DNA of 64,000 nucleotides from Candidatus Altimarinota bacterium (GTDB lineage: Bacteria > Patescibacteriota > Gracilibacteria > BD1-5 > UBA6164), in the NCBI GenBank assembly GCA_028691535.1, contig JAQUZB010000001.1:186001-250000 (forward strand). Reading direction: 5' to 3'. The position numbers were made by a program, and so were the translations under genes. The notes under the pieces are model-generated. The model searched no databases. It worked only from the letters and a program-made list of their open reading frames with translations, and was not told the origin of the DNA. Positions 1-9,739 of this stretch are shown piece after piece. Within the stretch, counting starts at the first letter, position 1, and the number at the start of each line of letters is the position of its first letter.

Positions 1-118
1 GCTCCGCCCAAGCAAAATTTCATGTCCATCAATGCAGTTGTTTTCTATATTTTATTATACCTCATCATATAGATATAAAAAAAATAGAATAAAAAATTTT
101 TACAAGTATATACATATT

Positions 119-385
119 TTAATAATTACTAATTACTTTGTCTTTAAAATTATTTAATATTTCTTTACTATCAACCTCTACTTTAAAGTTTTCTTTTATT
201 TGCTTATTTATCATATCTAAAATTTTTGAAAATCAAAACATGTAAAAATAAATAAGATATATTACTATAAATATCCTAAAAAGAGTTTTTCATATAAGTT
301 TACGAGTTTCTCTTTTTTCTTGTTTTTGTAGAGTTTTAAAAATATAATCTATTTTTTCCTCTTGAGTTAGTTGTAAATTTTCCAT
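119..385 (-). CDS. Small single-pass membrane protein, unknown function
   Basis: This 88-residue protein begins with a polar, lysine- and glutamine-rich stretch of about 30 residues, followed by one hydrophobic segment (roughly residues 33-55, ending around YFYMFGFSKIL), and then a charged C-terminal tail. It starts 19 bases after the polA stop on the same strand and is probably co-transcribed with polA and ndk. It contains two in-frame TGA codons read as glycine. I do not recognise a family. The topology suggests a small inner-membrane protein with both ends carrying charged, possibly helical, arms. The gene call rests on the open frame, the co-directional context and the sensible membrane topology. 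Confidence 0.6.
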
Positions 386-404
386 TTTATATTTTAAATA
401 ATTA

Positions 405-1865
405 TTATTTTGCTTCTCTCCAATTTTTTCAGATACCAAAATCAACTTTTAATTTTATAGCTTTATCTTTTAATATATTTTCCATAATTGTAGGAATTTC
501 TTTTTCTAGTATTTTTTCTTCTCAAGGAAAGATATCAAATACAAGTTCATCATGTACTTGCATAATCATCAAGCTTTTTAGATTATTTTTTTCTATGAAA
601 CTTTGAGTCTCAATCATTGCTAGTTTGATTATATCTGCACTTGTTCATTGGATTGGCATATTTGTTGCTTCCCTTTCTGCTGCACTTTTTATGATTTTAT
701 TTAAATCATTTATACCATTTATATATCTTTTTCTTCAAAAATATGTTTCTACATATTTATTAGTTTCACAATCTTTTATTATATTATCTAAGTATATTCT
801 AACTTTTGGATATGATTCAAAAAATTTGTTTATGTAAGTTTTACTATCTCACATAGGTATACCAATCATTTTTGAAAGTCAAAATGAACTTATTCCATAT
901 ATAACTCAGAAATTTACAGCTTTTGCTATCTTTCTTTCACTACTTGTTATTACCTTGTCTGGAAATAAGAATTGTGCAGTTTTATGGTGAATATCCTCTT
1001 TATTTTTAAAAGCACTTAATAAATTTTCATCTTCTGATAATATAGCAAGAATTCTCACTTCAACTTGAGAATAATCTATTGTTAATATATTTCAGTTTTC
1101 AAATCTTGAAATAAAAGCTTCTCTTATAGTTCAAGCAATTCAACTAGAATTTGGTATATTTTGCAGGTTTGGATTAGTGCTTGATAATCTTCAAGTTGCT
1201 GCAATAGTTTGGTTATAATTTGTATGTAAAAGATCATCATTATCTAGTAAATCAGATAATCAATTTATATATGTTGAAAGCAATTTCGAATAATGTCTGT
1301 AATCAACAATCATTTGAGCAATTTCAAATTCATGTGCTAAATCTCATAAAACATCAGCATTTACACTATATCATGTTTTAGTTTTTTTTCATTTTGGTAG
1401 TGCTAATTTTTCAAAAAGTATGTCTCAAACTTGTTTTGGAGAATTTATATTGAAATTAGTATCTGCTAAAACGTATATATTTTTTTCTAGTCTTGAAATC
1501 TCATTTTCAAGTAAGATTCATATTTCCTTTAATTTATCTCTGTGAATTTTAACTCAGTTAATTTCCATTTTTTTCAGAACTTGCATTAATGGAAGTTCTA
1601 TATTATTTAAAACAAAGTTTGAACTATCTCAATCACCAATTTGTTTTTCATAGAGTTTATTTGTTATATAAACATCTTCTCAACTGTATATTGATGCAAC
1701 TTTCAAATCTACATCTTTAAAATTTATCTTTGATTTATCAGTTACACTATCGTAACTTATCATCATATAATTAAATTCTTTTGTAGAAAGCTTATCTAAA
1801 CCTATTCATCTTATTCAAGGATTTTTTATATATTCAGCTAACATAGTGTCATAAAATCTTGCCAT
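405..1865 (-). CDS. polA: DNA polymerase I, N-terminally truncated (polymerase domain plus exonuclease remnant)
   Basis: This is a template-directed DNA polymerase of family A, 486 residues against about 900 for full-length Pol I. Motif A (DYSQVEVR), motif B (RKIAKAVNFGVIYG) and motif C (VHDEL) are all present, so the polymerase site looks intact. The protein begins at MARFYDTML, which corresponds to the middle of the usual 3'-5' exonuclease domain. The Exo III tyrosine/aspartate region is present (YSGEDVYITNKLYEK), but the DxE motif of Exo I and the Exo II asparagine region are absent, and there is no 5'-3' nuclease domain. An in-frame TAA lies four codons before the start, and the ndk terminator lies just upstream, so the short N-terminus is not a mis-chosen start. 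The protein ends with a typical Pol I tail. Proofreading is probably lost (inference). Confidence 0.93.
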
Positions 1866-1907
1866 TATTTTGATTTAGAAAATATTTTTTAAATTATATT
1901 TAAAAAA

Positions 1908-1938
1908 CAAAAAAAGACTAAATATTTTAGTCTTTTTT
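1908..1938 (-). terminator. Intrinsic terminator downstream of ndk
   Basis: There is an eight-base-pair stem (AGACTAAA / TTTAGTCT) with a three-base loop, flanked by A-runs on one side and T-runs on the other, so it could work in both directions. It sits directly after the ndk stop and before the polA start. Confidence 0.75.
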
Positions 1939-1942
1939 AAAA

Positions 1943-2389
1943 TTATGAAATTACTTGGTCAATAACTCTTGTATAGTTAAATACATCTTGTCATTTAAAA
2001 AATCTATTTAATTCAATTGCAGCATTTTCTGGAGTATCAGATGCATGGATGATATTTGCATCAATAGTTAAACCAAAATCACCTCTGATTGAACCTGGAA
2101 GAGCTTCAGCTGGGTTAGTTGCACCAGTTAACATTCTAACAGTTGCAATAGCATTTACTCAAGTAGCAGCAATAGCAACAACAGGAGTTCTAGTCATATA
2201 TTTTTTAATCCCAGGAAAAAATGGTTTATCTTTTAAGAAATCATAATGTTCTTCAATTACAGCTTCATCTAATTGCATCATTTTTAATCCACTGATTTTT
2301 AATCCTTTAGCTTCAATTCTAGAAATAACTTCACCAATTAACCCTCTTTCAATTGTATCTGGTTTTAATAATATTAAAGTAGTTTGCAT
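1943..2389 (-). CDS. ndk: Nucleoside diphosphate kinase
   Basis: This enzyme transfers phosphate from NTPs to NDPs through a phosphohistidine, balancing nucleotide pools. The 148-residue length is normal. The protein begins [20 protein letters not shown], the canonical substrate-binding start, and carries the active-site histidine in the NIIHASD motif near residue 117. Two glycines are encoded by TGA: one follows AIAAT and the other is in FFKGQDV. The stop codon is followed at once by a strong hairpin. The gene may be monocistronic or lead into polA by read-through. No Shine-Dalgarno sequence is visible ahead of the ATG. Confidence 0.97.
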
Positions 2390-2475
2390 ACCTTTTTATT
2401 TAAAAATTAAATTACAAAAAGATTATATGGTTTTTATTTTATAGTCAATTTTTTTGTTTATATTTAGAGTATTTT

Positions 2476-2739
2476 TTATTGTAAAGATAAAACTCTTTCT
2501 CTTACATTTAACTTGTTTTCTTCTATTCTTGCAAATAATGCTCTATCACTTGATTCTTTTTGTGTCATATTTTCACATACACATAAAACTCAATCATACA
2601 TGTAAGTAATCATTCAATCTTTTATTGATATATTTGTTATTTTTTCAGGAATTATTTTCCTATCAGTATCTTCTTCTGAATTCCAAGATAAAATTATATT
2701 TTTACATTTTTCTATTTCTAAATCTGAAGGAGTTTCCAT
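2476..2739 (-). CDS. Hypothetical protein, 87 aa
   Basis: This is a short soluble protein beginning METPSDLEIEKCKN, with no signal peptide and no membrane segment. The middle reads like an alternating beta strand (ITNISIKDGMITYMYDGVL) containing two TGA-encoded glycines, followed by a polar helix rich in glutamate and arginine up to the C-terminal REERVLSLQ-like tail. It lies upstream of ndk on the same strand, about 85 bases away, and is divergent from the U32 peptidase gene. I do not recognise a family. The call rests on the open frame, the consistent orientation and the protein-like composition. Confidence 0.55.
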
Positions 2740-2863
2740 AAAGTTATTTACTTATAAATTTAATATAGAAATATATTATATATAAAAAAATCAAATTGGA
2801 AATGTATTTTAAAAAATTATTATTATTACTTGAAATTATCAATATTTCCATATAATTGACTAA

Positions 2864-2900
2864 CTTTTTAGAAAACTAAAAAGGGCTAGTTTGGAACTAG
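2864..2900. other. Two adjacent perfect hairpins in a divergent intergenic region
   Basis: In the 269-base gap between the divergent genes ending at 2739 and starting at 3009 lie two back-to-back perfect inverted repeats. The first is CTTTTTAG-AAAA-CTAAAAAG at 2864-2883. The second is CTAGTT-TGG-AACTAG at 2886-2900. No T-run follows, so they do not look like a simple terminator. They may be operator or leader structures for either flanking gene. Apart from these hairpins I see nothing in this gap. Confidence 0.4.
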
Positions 2901-3008
2901 TTAAATATAAGATAACAATTATTATATAAAAGTAATGTTTGTTGGCTTTATTTATACTGATTATTTAATTTATAATTAGTATTTTATCTTATAAAATATT
3001 TTTAGAAT

Positions 3009-4379
3009 ATGAATAAAAAATTAGAGTTGCTTATGCCAGCTTGAGACATGGAAAAACTTAAATTTGCTTATGCTTATTGAGCTGATGCAACTTATGTTGG
3101 TGCTCCTATGTTCTCTCTTAGAGCTAGAACAAATGCTTTTACAATGGAATCATTAAAAGAAGCAACAGATTATGCACATAATTTGGGTAAAAAAATATAT
3201 TTTACAGCAAATATTTATGCACACAATATGAAAATAAAACCATTTTTAGCACAATTTAAAAAAATGGTTGAAATGAAACCAGATGCTTTTATTATGGCTG
3301 ATCCTGGTTTAATATATCTAGTTAGAAAAGAATTTCCAGATGTAGAAATTCATCTTTCAGTTCAAGCAAATAATACAAATTGGGCACAAGCTGAGTTTTG
3401 GTCAACTATGTGAATAAAAAGAATAATTTTGAGTAGAGAAATTTCTATAAAAGAAATGAAAGAAATTCATGAACATGTTCCTGGTATGGAACTTGAAGCA
3501 TTTGTTCACTGAGCTATTTGTATGGCTTATAGTGGTAGATGTTTAATTTCAAATTATTTAAGTAATAGAGATCCAAATCAAGGTACTTGTAGTCATAGTT
3601 GTAGATGGGAATTTAAAGTATTTAAAGATGAGAAATCAGAAGCAGAATTAGAAACTGTGACTGGTAGACCAGAAGATTATGAAGAATTAACAGGTAATTT
3701 TTACCTAGAAGAAAAAGAAAGACCAGGTGATATAATGGAAATTGACGAAGATTCTTATGGAACATATCTTATGAATTCTAGAGATCTTTGTGCAATTGAT
3801 TATATGGAAGAATTAACTGATGCTTGAATTATAAGTTTCAAAGTTGAAGGTAGAAATAAAACAGTTAATTATATTGCTTCAGTTTGACTTGCTTATAGAG
3901 CTGCAGTTGATGCAATTGAAAAAGGTGAAAAATACGATAGCCAAGAATTAGCAAAAGAATTATTTTCTATTGCAAATAGAGGTTATATTCCAGGATTTTT
4001 AGCTTGAAATCCAAATGCAAATGCACAATTCTATGAAAGAAATGGTAGTTATGGTACAAAAGCATTTTTATGAATACTTAGAGATTATGATAGCGAACAT
4101 AAAATGGTTAGAGTTGAGGTTAAAAATAGATTTGAATTATGAAATGAAATAGAAATTGTAAGTCCAAGTTGAGTTACAACTATGAAGATAGAAAAAATTT
4201 ACAAAACAAATCTAAATCACTGAGTTCATAAAACTACAACAACTTTTATAGAACATGAATATAAATTTGATAGTGAAAGAGCGGAAAGCATAGAAACTGC
4301 ACACGGAGGTTGATATGAAGTTTGGATAAATATGGAAACTAAACCAGAAGATTTTAGTTTAATAAGAAAAGAAATATAA
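3009..4379 (+). CDS. trhP: U32 family peptidase-like protein, probable tRNA C5-hydroxyuridine synthesis factor (TrhP/YegQ type)
   Basis: The 456-residue length and domain order match the U32 proteins of the YegQ/TrhP group, which hydroxylate wobble uridine in tRNA using prephenate-derived chemistry and bind an iron-sulfur cluster. The N-terminal half starts MNKKLELLMPAGDMEKLKFA with the conserved GADATYVGAP segment. The central U32 signature is visible as EAFVHGAICMAYSGRC, then TCSHSCRW, supplying four clustered cysteines. A further cysteine follows in NSRDLC. The C-terminal beta-rich domain is complete. It is preceded by an AT-rich leader without a Shine-Dalgarno sequence and followed by a strong terminator. 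Assignment to TrhP rather than another U32 branch is by length and motif pattern only. Confidence 0.88.
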
Positions 4380-4390
4380 AATAAAAAAAA

Positions 4391-4417
4391 GTTTAGATAA
4401 ATCTAAACTTTTTTTTT
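4391..4417 (+). terminator. Intrinsic terminator after the U32 gene
   Basis: A seven-base-pair stem (GTTTAGA / TCTAAAC) is followed by a run of nine T residues. It starts 12 bases after the stop codon. Confidence 0.85.
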
Positions 4418-4484
4418 GTGAGTTTTTTGATTTAATAAAAAAAATATAGTACTATATATTATATATTAAATAACAAACATAAAT

Positions 4485-5876
4485 ATGGAAAAGCAAAAAG
4501 CATCGGCATTAGAATATTCTAATAAATGGTTAGAAATTATTAAGAATAATGAAAATCCAGATGTCAATCAAGCAGATTGGATGATAAGAGAATCTGTTAA
4601 TAATTTCAAAAATCATTTTAATGCATGATGGCTTGATTATAGAAAATCTGTTACTTTAGCTGATTATTGCTGACTTATTCCAGGTGAATGTGTTGCAGTT
4701 GAATGGAAATGAAAATGAGCAGTTTTTCAAGATATTCTTTGAAGAGAATATCTTGATTGGTTAGGTTGATACTGAATGATGAGTCATTGATGGTCAAATC
4801 CTGATGTTGTTGCTGCTGTTCAAGCACAACTTTTGCATACACCAATGCCTTCTCAAGAATTAATTGATCCACTTCGTTGAGTTTTAGCTCGTATTATTGC
4901 TGAAATTACTCCATGAGATTTGAAATATTCATTTTTTGCATGAAGTTGAACTGAGGCAAATGAATGAGCTATAAAATTAGCAAAAATGTATACTAAAAAA
5001 AGCTGATTTATAGTTGCTGTAAAATGATTTCATGGTAAAACTATGTGATCACTTTCACTTATTTGAAAAAAAGATTATCGTGAACCTGTTTGACAATTAT
5101 ACGGATGACCAGTTTACCACGTACCATTTGGTGATGCAGCAGCAGTAGAAAAACAACTAGAAATTTGTGAAACAGTTTGAGTTTGAATTGCTGCAGTTAT
5201 GATGGAGCCTGTTCAATGAGAAGCTGGAGCAATCGTTCCACCAGATGATTTTTGGCCTAGAATCCGTGCTGCTACAAAAAAACACTGAGTTTTACTTATA
5301 GCTGATGAAGTTCAAACATGACTTTGAAGAACTGGTAAATTTTGGTGAGTAGATCATTGGAATGTAGTTCCAGATATTATGACTATGGCAAAAGCACTTT
5401 GAGGTTGAGTTATGCCAATATCTGCATTTGTGTCAACAGAAGAAATTTGGCAATGTATGATGAGTCCAAACCCATTTATTCATACAACTACAACAGGTGG
5501 TTGAGCTCTTGCTTGTAGCGCTGCAATTGCAGCAATAAACGTTGCAATTCGTGATGATTATGCGTGAATGGCAGAATCAAAATGAAAATATCTTATGGAT
5601 AGACTTAATCCTCTTGTAGAAAAATATCCAGAAATCTATGAAAGTATAACTTGAAAAGGACTTTTGATAGGACAACATTTTAAAAGTGCTGATATTTGAT
5701 ACAGAGTAACTTCTGAATTATTTAAAAATGGATTACTTATCGCTTGAACTCTAAATAGTTCTGTTACTTCTCGTATAGAACCACCAATAATTATAACTTA
5801 CGAACAACTTGATAAATGACTTTCAATACTTGAAAAAGTTTTAGAAAAAGTATCAAAAGATATTAAAAATATATAA
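4485..5876 (+). CDS. patA: Class III aminotransferase, putrescine aminotransferase-like
   Basis: This is a PLP-dependent fold type I aminotransferase of 463 residues, colinear with E. coli PatA/YgjG (459 aa) along its whole length. Landmarks are the N-terminal YRKSVT segment, SFFAGSGTEANEGAIKLAK for cofactor-phosphate binding, ADEVQTGLGRTGK with the aspartate that contacts the PLP ring nitrogen, and the Schiff-base lysine in MAKALGGGVMPI. The C-terminal half carries FIHTTTTGGGALAC and the family-specific AGTLNSSVTSRIEPP region. It would move an amino group from putrescine or a related amine to 2-oxoglutarate. It contains very many TGA glycines. It is flanked by terminators, so it is probably monocistronic. 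Ornithine aminotransferase is a less likely alternative. Confidence 0.9.
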
Positions 5877-5896
5877 ATCTTGAAAAAATAGAAAAA

Positions 5897-5935
5897 ATTA
5901 TTAGATTACTTTTAGTTATCTAATAATTTTTTTTT
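5897..5935 (+). terminator. Intrinsic terminator after patA
   Basis: An 11-base-pair stem (AATTATTAGAT / ATCTAATAATT) is followed by a T-run that reaches right up to the ATG of the next gene at 5936. Confidence 0.8.
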
Positions 5936-7078
5936 ATGAAAATAAGCAGAAATATCATATTTTTAATTATATGAATTATATATTTTTATTTATATTATTT
6001 TTTTGATGGTGTAGATATTAAATCATATTTTTTATCTAATTTTTCATCTGGAGAAATTATACTATCATATATAACTTGAATTGTTTGATTTATACTTGTT
6101 TTTTGATTTATATGAATTTTAAAACATGTTGCTAAATATTTTTCATACAAAAAATTTACAAGTATAAATGATATATTTTTTTTAGATTTATTATTTTGAT
6201 TTATCTCTTTAACTAAGTATTTTCTTGCATTGTATACTTTTTCATATTTTGCTATATTACCTTGATTTTTTGAAATATATTTAAATAAGTTTTATTCAAT
6301 TGCTGTTATTATAATACTTGTTTATTATGTTACTAAATTTATAAATTGATTTTTTTTACAAAATTTAGAAAAGAAATCTAAGATAAAAACTCATAGTAAA
6401 ACTCTCCTACCATTTTTAAATAAGATAATAGTTATTTTTATATGGGTAATTGCTTTTATAACTATTTTTGATAATCTTGGTTACAATATAGCTGCGCTTC
6501 TTGCTTGAGCTTGAATTTGAGGTTTAGCAATTGCTTTCGCTGCACAAAAAAGTATAAGCAATGTATTTTGAGCACTTACAATTCTTTTAAATAAACCATT
6601 TAAGATTTGAGATTATGTTACTATAAATTGAGTTAATTGAACTGTAAAAGATTTATGATTGTCATATATAACTATAATTGATAGAATGTGACATCAAGTT
6701 ATGATTCCAAATGAATCAATTATTTCTACAAATATAGAAAATTTTTCAATAAGAACAAATAGAAGAGCTGATTTTTCAATTTGAGTTGTGTATTGAACAA
6801 GTTTAGCAAAAATGCAAGAATGAGTAAAAATTATAGAAGATATATTGGAAGCTTATAAATTAGAAAATACAATTGAATCATATAGAGTAAATTTTGAAAT
6901 GTTTGATGCTTTTTCACTAAATATACAAGTTACTTATTTTTCACTTATAAATGATGATTATGTACTATTTTTGAAGCAAAAAGAAAATATAAATTTGGAA
7001 ATTAAAAAACTTTTTTTGAAGGCAAAGATTGATATGGCTTTCCCTACTCAAGAGCTAATTATAAAAAAAGAAATATAA
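5936..7078 (+). CDS. MscS-family mechanosensitive ion channel
   Basis: This 380-residue membrane protein has about four or five hydrophobic helices in the first 200 residues. The pore-lining TM3 signature of small-conductance mechanosensitive channels is clear: an alanine/glycine helix (ALLAGAGIGGLAIAFAAQ), then the NVFGALTILLNKPFKIGD segment that opens the cytoplasmic beta domain. Next come TIIDRMGHQVMIPNESI and a C-terminal alpha/beta domain. It would release solutes on hypo-osmotic shock. The start codon lies immediately behind the T-run of the patA terminator, so either the mRNA starts very close to the ATG or there is read-through. The gene ends in a terminator shared with the convergent RhuM-like gene. 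Confidence 0.92.
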
Positions 7079-7106
7079 AAAAAGACTTTGAAAAAGTCTT
7101 TTTTTA
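7079..7106. terminator. Bidirectional terminator between convergent genes
   Basis: A short stem (AAGACTT / AAGTCTT) has A-runs and T-runs on the two sides. The minus-strand RhuM-like gene has its stop codon inside the T-run. Confidence 0.7.
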
Positions 7107-7505
7107 TATTTCTAATAAACTGAATCTTGTTTTAATTTCTCTGTATTTATTTTTAACTATTTCTAAAATAGTAGCTCAGTCTAAATATGAATTTTTGATT
7201 ATTCTATTAGTTTTAATTAGCAACTTAGTATCATTAAACTTCTTAAGTTTATACCCGATTATAAGTACTGATTCTAGATTGTATAATTTAGAATTTTTAT
7301 TTTTAGATTTGTTGAAAATAGCGAAGCTATTATCTATTTGTAAATCTTCAATTATATCTTTAATTATTGATTTTTTAGTATTAAATAATTCTCAGATATC
7401 TTTTTTTGTTAGATAGATAGATTTATTTTTATATACTAAATTTATAATAGTATTGTTTCTCTCCAATGATATGCTTCAGTTTATGTGTTTTGTTAGTTTT
7501 GTCAT
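7104..7505 (-). CDS. RhuM-family N-terminal domain protein (small DNA-binding-like protein)
   Basis: This 133-residue protein resembles the N-terminal region of the virulence-associated RhuM family. The pattern IYLTKKDIGELFNTKKSII is a helix-turn-helix-like segment. It is followed by the family-typical LYNLESVLIIGYKLK and by the start of the C-terminal arm (LIKTNRIIKNSYLDG). It is shorter than typical RhuM proteins (above 300 aa), ending just after the conserved core, so it may be a natural minimal form or a truncation. It sits at the downstream edge of the toxin/immunity island. RhuM-like genes are common in mobile and defence regions. Function is unknown. The family call is by pattern recognition only. 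Confidence 0.6.
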
Positions 7506-7601
7506 AATTCTTTGATTAGTATATAACTTGTATATAGATAATATATACTTTATATACTTTTTCAAATTTTAATATAAATTTAAGGTTGACAAAAAGAAAT
7601 T

Positions 7602-7982
7602 TTAACTATTCATTCATATACCACAAATTAATCAAATTAGTAAATTACTAAATATAAATAAAAATATTATTATACTTCATAAAAAATATTTTTTGTATTT
7701 TTCAATGAAACTTAATATGTAAATGAATAATGAATAATTTAATATTGAAAAAATTAGACATATTATACCTAGTATATATTCATTAGTTATACTTTCTCAT
7801 GCTCATAAAATAGTAATTGTCACAAAAGGAATAATCATTATTCAAATTGAATTTAAAACAAATGATAGAAATATATTATTATTTCAATATAAATTTATAG
7901 TTATTATTATTCAAATTATAAAAAATATAAAACTTAGGATTAATTTTTTCTTAACATATTCAGATATTTTTATGAATTTCAT
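7602..7982 (-). CDS. Four-helix membrane protein, unknown function
   Basis: This 126-residue protein has a short positively charged N-terminus (MKFIKISEYVKKKL) followed by about four hydrophobic segments separated by short loops, with little extramembrane mass. It has several TGA glycines inside the helices. It is the last of a minus-strand series of small genes that follow the RHS toxin cassettes, which makes it a candidate immunity or accessory membrane protein. No family is recognised, and the role is inferred only from position and topology. Confidence 0.55.
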
Positions 7983-8014
7983 TTTATGTAACTTTATTAA
8001 TTAAGGTATTATAA

Positions 8015-8134
8015 TTAAGAATTCATATTTATTTTCATCGCTTCTATAAAAAAATATGTTATAGCGTATGAAATAGAAAATATAATAATTATTATTAATA
8101 TAATTTTTTTTAATATTGATTTTAATTGTTTCAT
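8015..8134 (-). CDS. Very small membrane protein (39 aa)
   Basis: This is a 39-residue frame starting MKQLKSILKKII with one hydrophobic helix of about 20 residues and a short tail. It fits neatly between its neighbours on the same strand. It has the look of a micro-membrane protein, but because it is so short it could also be a chance open frame. Confidence 0.3.
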   Translation of the reverse strand: MKQLKSILKKIILIIIIIFSISYAITYFFIEAMKINMNS

Positions 8135-8190
8135 ATATTTATTGTTTCATTAATATTAATTTCAACTTTAATAGGAGTTAAAAAAATAGA

Positions 8191-8397
8191 TTATTTGAAG
8201 AATTTTGATGCTGGAATAAATTCAATTCAAACTATTTTTCATTGTATATTAAAATCAATATTAACATTTCAACCATTTTCATCTAATAAAGAATTAGTAT
8301 AATTAACTTTATTTTCTTTTTCTTTATTTAAGTATAAATATGCTGCATCAGCTTCATTATCAATATGAAGTTCTGAATTTAAATTAACTATTTTCAT
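8191..8397 (-). CDS. DUF2283-like small protein
   Basis: This 68-residue soluble protein has the layout of DUF2283 proteins: a start with N-E-A-D-A-A-Y-L-Y-L, where an aspartate and alanines precede a beta strand, and a second half ending in GKIVGIEFIPASKFFK, the family's G-x-(I/V)-x-G-(I/L)-E-(I/F) strand. Such proteins often sit next to toxin-antitoxin or immunity genes. Here it lies in the series of small genes behind the orphan RHS cassettes. The family assignment is by recognition of these two motifs. Function is unknown. Confidence 0.65.
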
Positions 8398-8418
8398 ATT
8401 TTTTTTATTAATTAAATT

Positions 8419-8787
8419 TTATTCTTCCCAACAGGAAACACATAATGAAATTCAACTATCTCATAATCTTTTTAAATCTTTTGGATTCCATTCCATATTA
8501 CATTGATTATTATATCTGTATAATCTCCATATGGTAATATCATTTCTATTTATTCATATTTTTTCTAATAAGTCATACTTATCTTCTAAAATATTTAAAA
8601 AAAAGTCAATATAATTAAAATATTTTTCATTTTCTTTTTCTTCAACTTCAAATTCGAATACACTTCTATCTAATTCTATCTTATGTTCCCATTTTATATT
8701 TTTATATTTATTTAATTCTAATATGTTTGATATTGTCTCAATATTATTATCTCAACAATGAATTTGTAATCTATATATATTTAGCAT
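8419..8787 (-). CDS. DUF4279-like protein, possible immunity protein
   Basis: This 122-residue soluble protein has alternating polar strands and helices. It ends in a segment (DLKRLGDSGISLCVSCWEE) that resembles the terminal 'L-x-x-L-G-I-x-L-x-I-x-x-Y' pattern of DUF4279, a family often found next to polymorphic toxins as immunity proteins. The N-terminal strand MLNIYRLQIHCGD fits the same fold. It is part of the co-directional gene string downstream of the RHS cassette at 9740-10747. The match is by eye and weak. The immunity role is inferred from context. Confidence 0.45.
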
Positions 8788-8796
8788 AATACATTA

Positions 8797-9261
8797 TTAA
8801 TTATTAAAATACCGTTCTGCTTTCAAATCTGTTTTTAAAAACTTATTTTCGAAATTTTCTTCAACTCACTTCAAAAGAATTTCTCAATTTATATCATCAA
8901 CTGAAAAATACAATATATTTAATGCTCAATATAATCATTTATTTTTTTTTAAGTTATCCATATATTCTAAAATATCAGAAACAGAAATATTTTCTTTATT
9001 TAGTAATTTGTGAGATACTAACAATATTATAGACTTAAACTTATGTTTAAATCTATAATCTATATATGATAGAAAATTTAATATATTTTTACTATCAACC
9101 AACTTTTTCTTACTCTTAGGTATTCTTGTTAGCTCATCTATTATACAGAAAACAGCATTATCTGATATTAATAAAGATTCCTCAATAATTTCTTTCCCTT
9201 TATTAATATCATTATATGGAAATTTACAGTCAATTTTTTCTAAAAAATCTTTTTCTAACAT
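8797..9261 (-). CDS. Soluble hypothetical protein in RHS immunity string
   Basis: This 154-residue, mostly helical protein starts MLEKDFLEKIDCKFPYND and is rich in lysine, isoleucine and leucine. No signal peptide or membrane segment is seen. Helical blocks such as ISVSDILEYMDNLKK and ILLKWVEENFENKF suggest an all-alpha repeat-like fold, as in several bacterial immunity proteins, but no named family is recognised. Two TGA codons occur in the C-terminal third. It ends two bases inside the spacing to the DUF4279-like gene, consistent with co-transcription. Confidence 0.5.
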
Positions 9262-9348
9262 AAATAAACATTTTATAAATTAAATTATTTTGGTAATTGC
9301 CATCATATTGATTTAAGCCATTTATCATATATAATTTTAATAATATTT

Positions 9349-9738
9349 TTACTTTAAGAAGTTTTCATAAATTGCAACAGAACCTAATAACGAAATAAAT
9401 ATTATTAGTAATTCATATCAATAATAAAATATAGATATATCTTTATTAAATTTTAATATTTTCTTTCTTTTAAAAATAGTATAAATATATGGTATTATAA
9501 ATATAAAAATTAAATACAATAGAAACTCATATCATCAATAATTAGAATCAAAAGATATATTTATATATAAATTTAAAATTAAATTAAATATTAAAAAATT
9601 AAATGAAAGAATAATACTATCAACTAATAAGAATTTATTACTTGCATTAAAATTAAATTTATTAAAAATAATCTTAAATAAAAATATTAATCATAACATA
9701 ATAAAAAAATGTAATAATGAAACTATATAAAAATTCAT
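9349..9738 (-). CDS. Four-helix membrane protein directly behind a toxin cassette (immunity candidate)
   Basis: This 129-residue membrane protein has about four hydrophobic helices. The ATG follows the stop codon of the RHS cassette at 9740-10747 by a single base, so the two are almost certainly translated from one message. In polymorphic toxin systems the gene immediately after the toxin tip is usually the cognate immunity gene, so this is the best candidate to neutralise the caspase-like tip. A membrane immunity protein would be unusual for a cytosolic protease. No family is recognised. Confidence 0.55.
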
Positions 9739-9739
9739 A

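Noticed and set aside
1-118. Short GC-richer frame on the minus strand at the window edge
   Set aside because: Too short and cut by the edge; no recognisable protein words, so no gene is called.
625-837. Plus-strand hydrophobic frame
   Set aside because: It is antisense to the polymerase motifs of polA, which is clearly the real gene.
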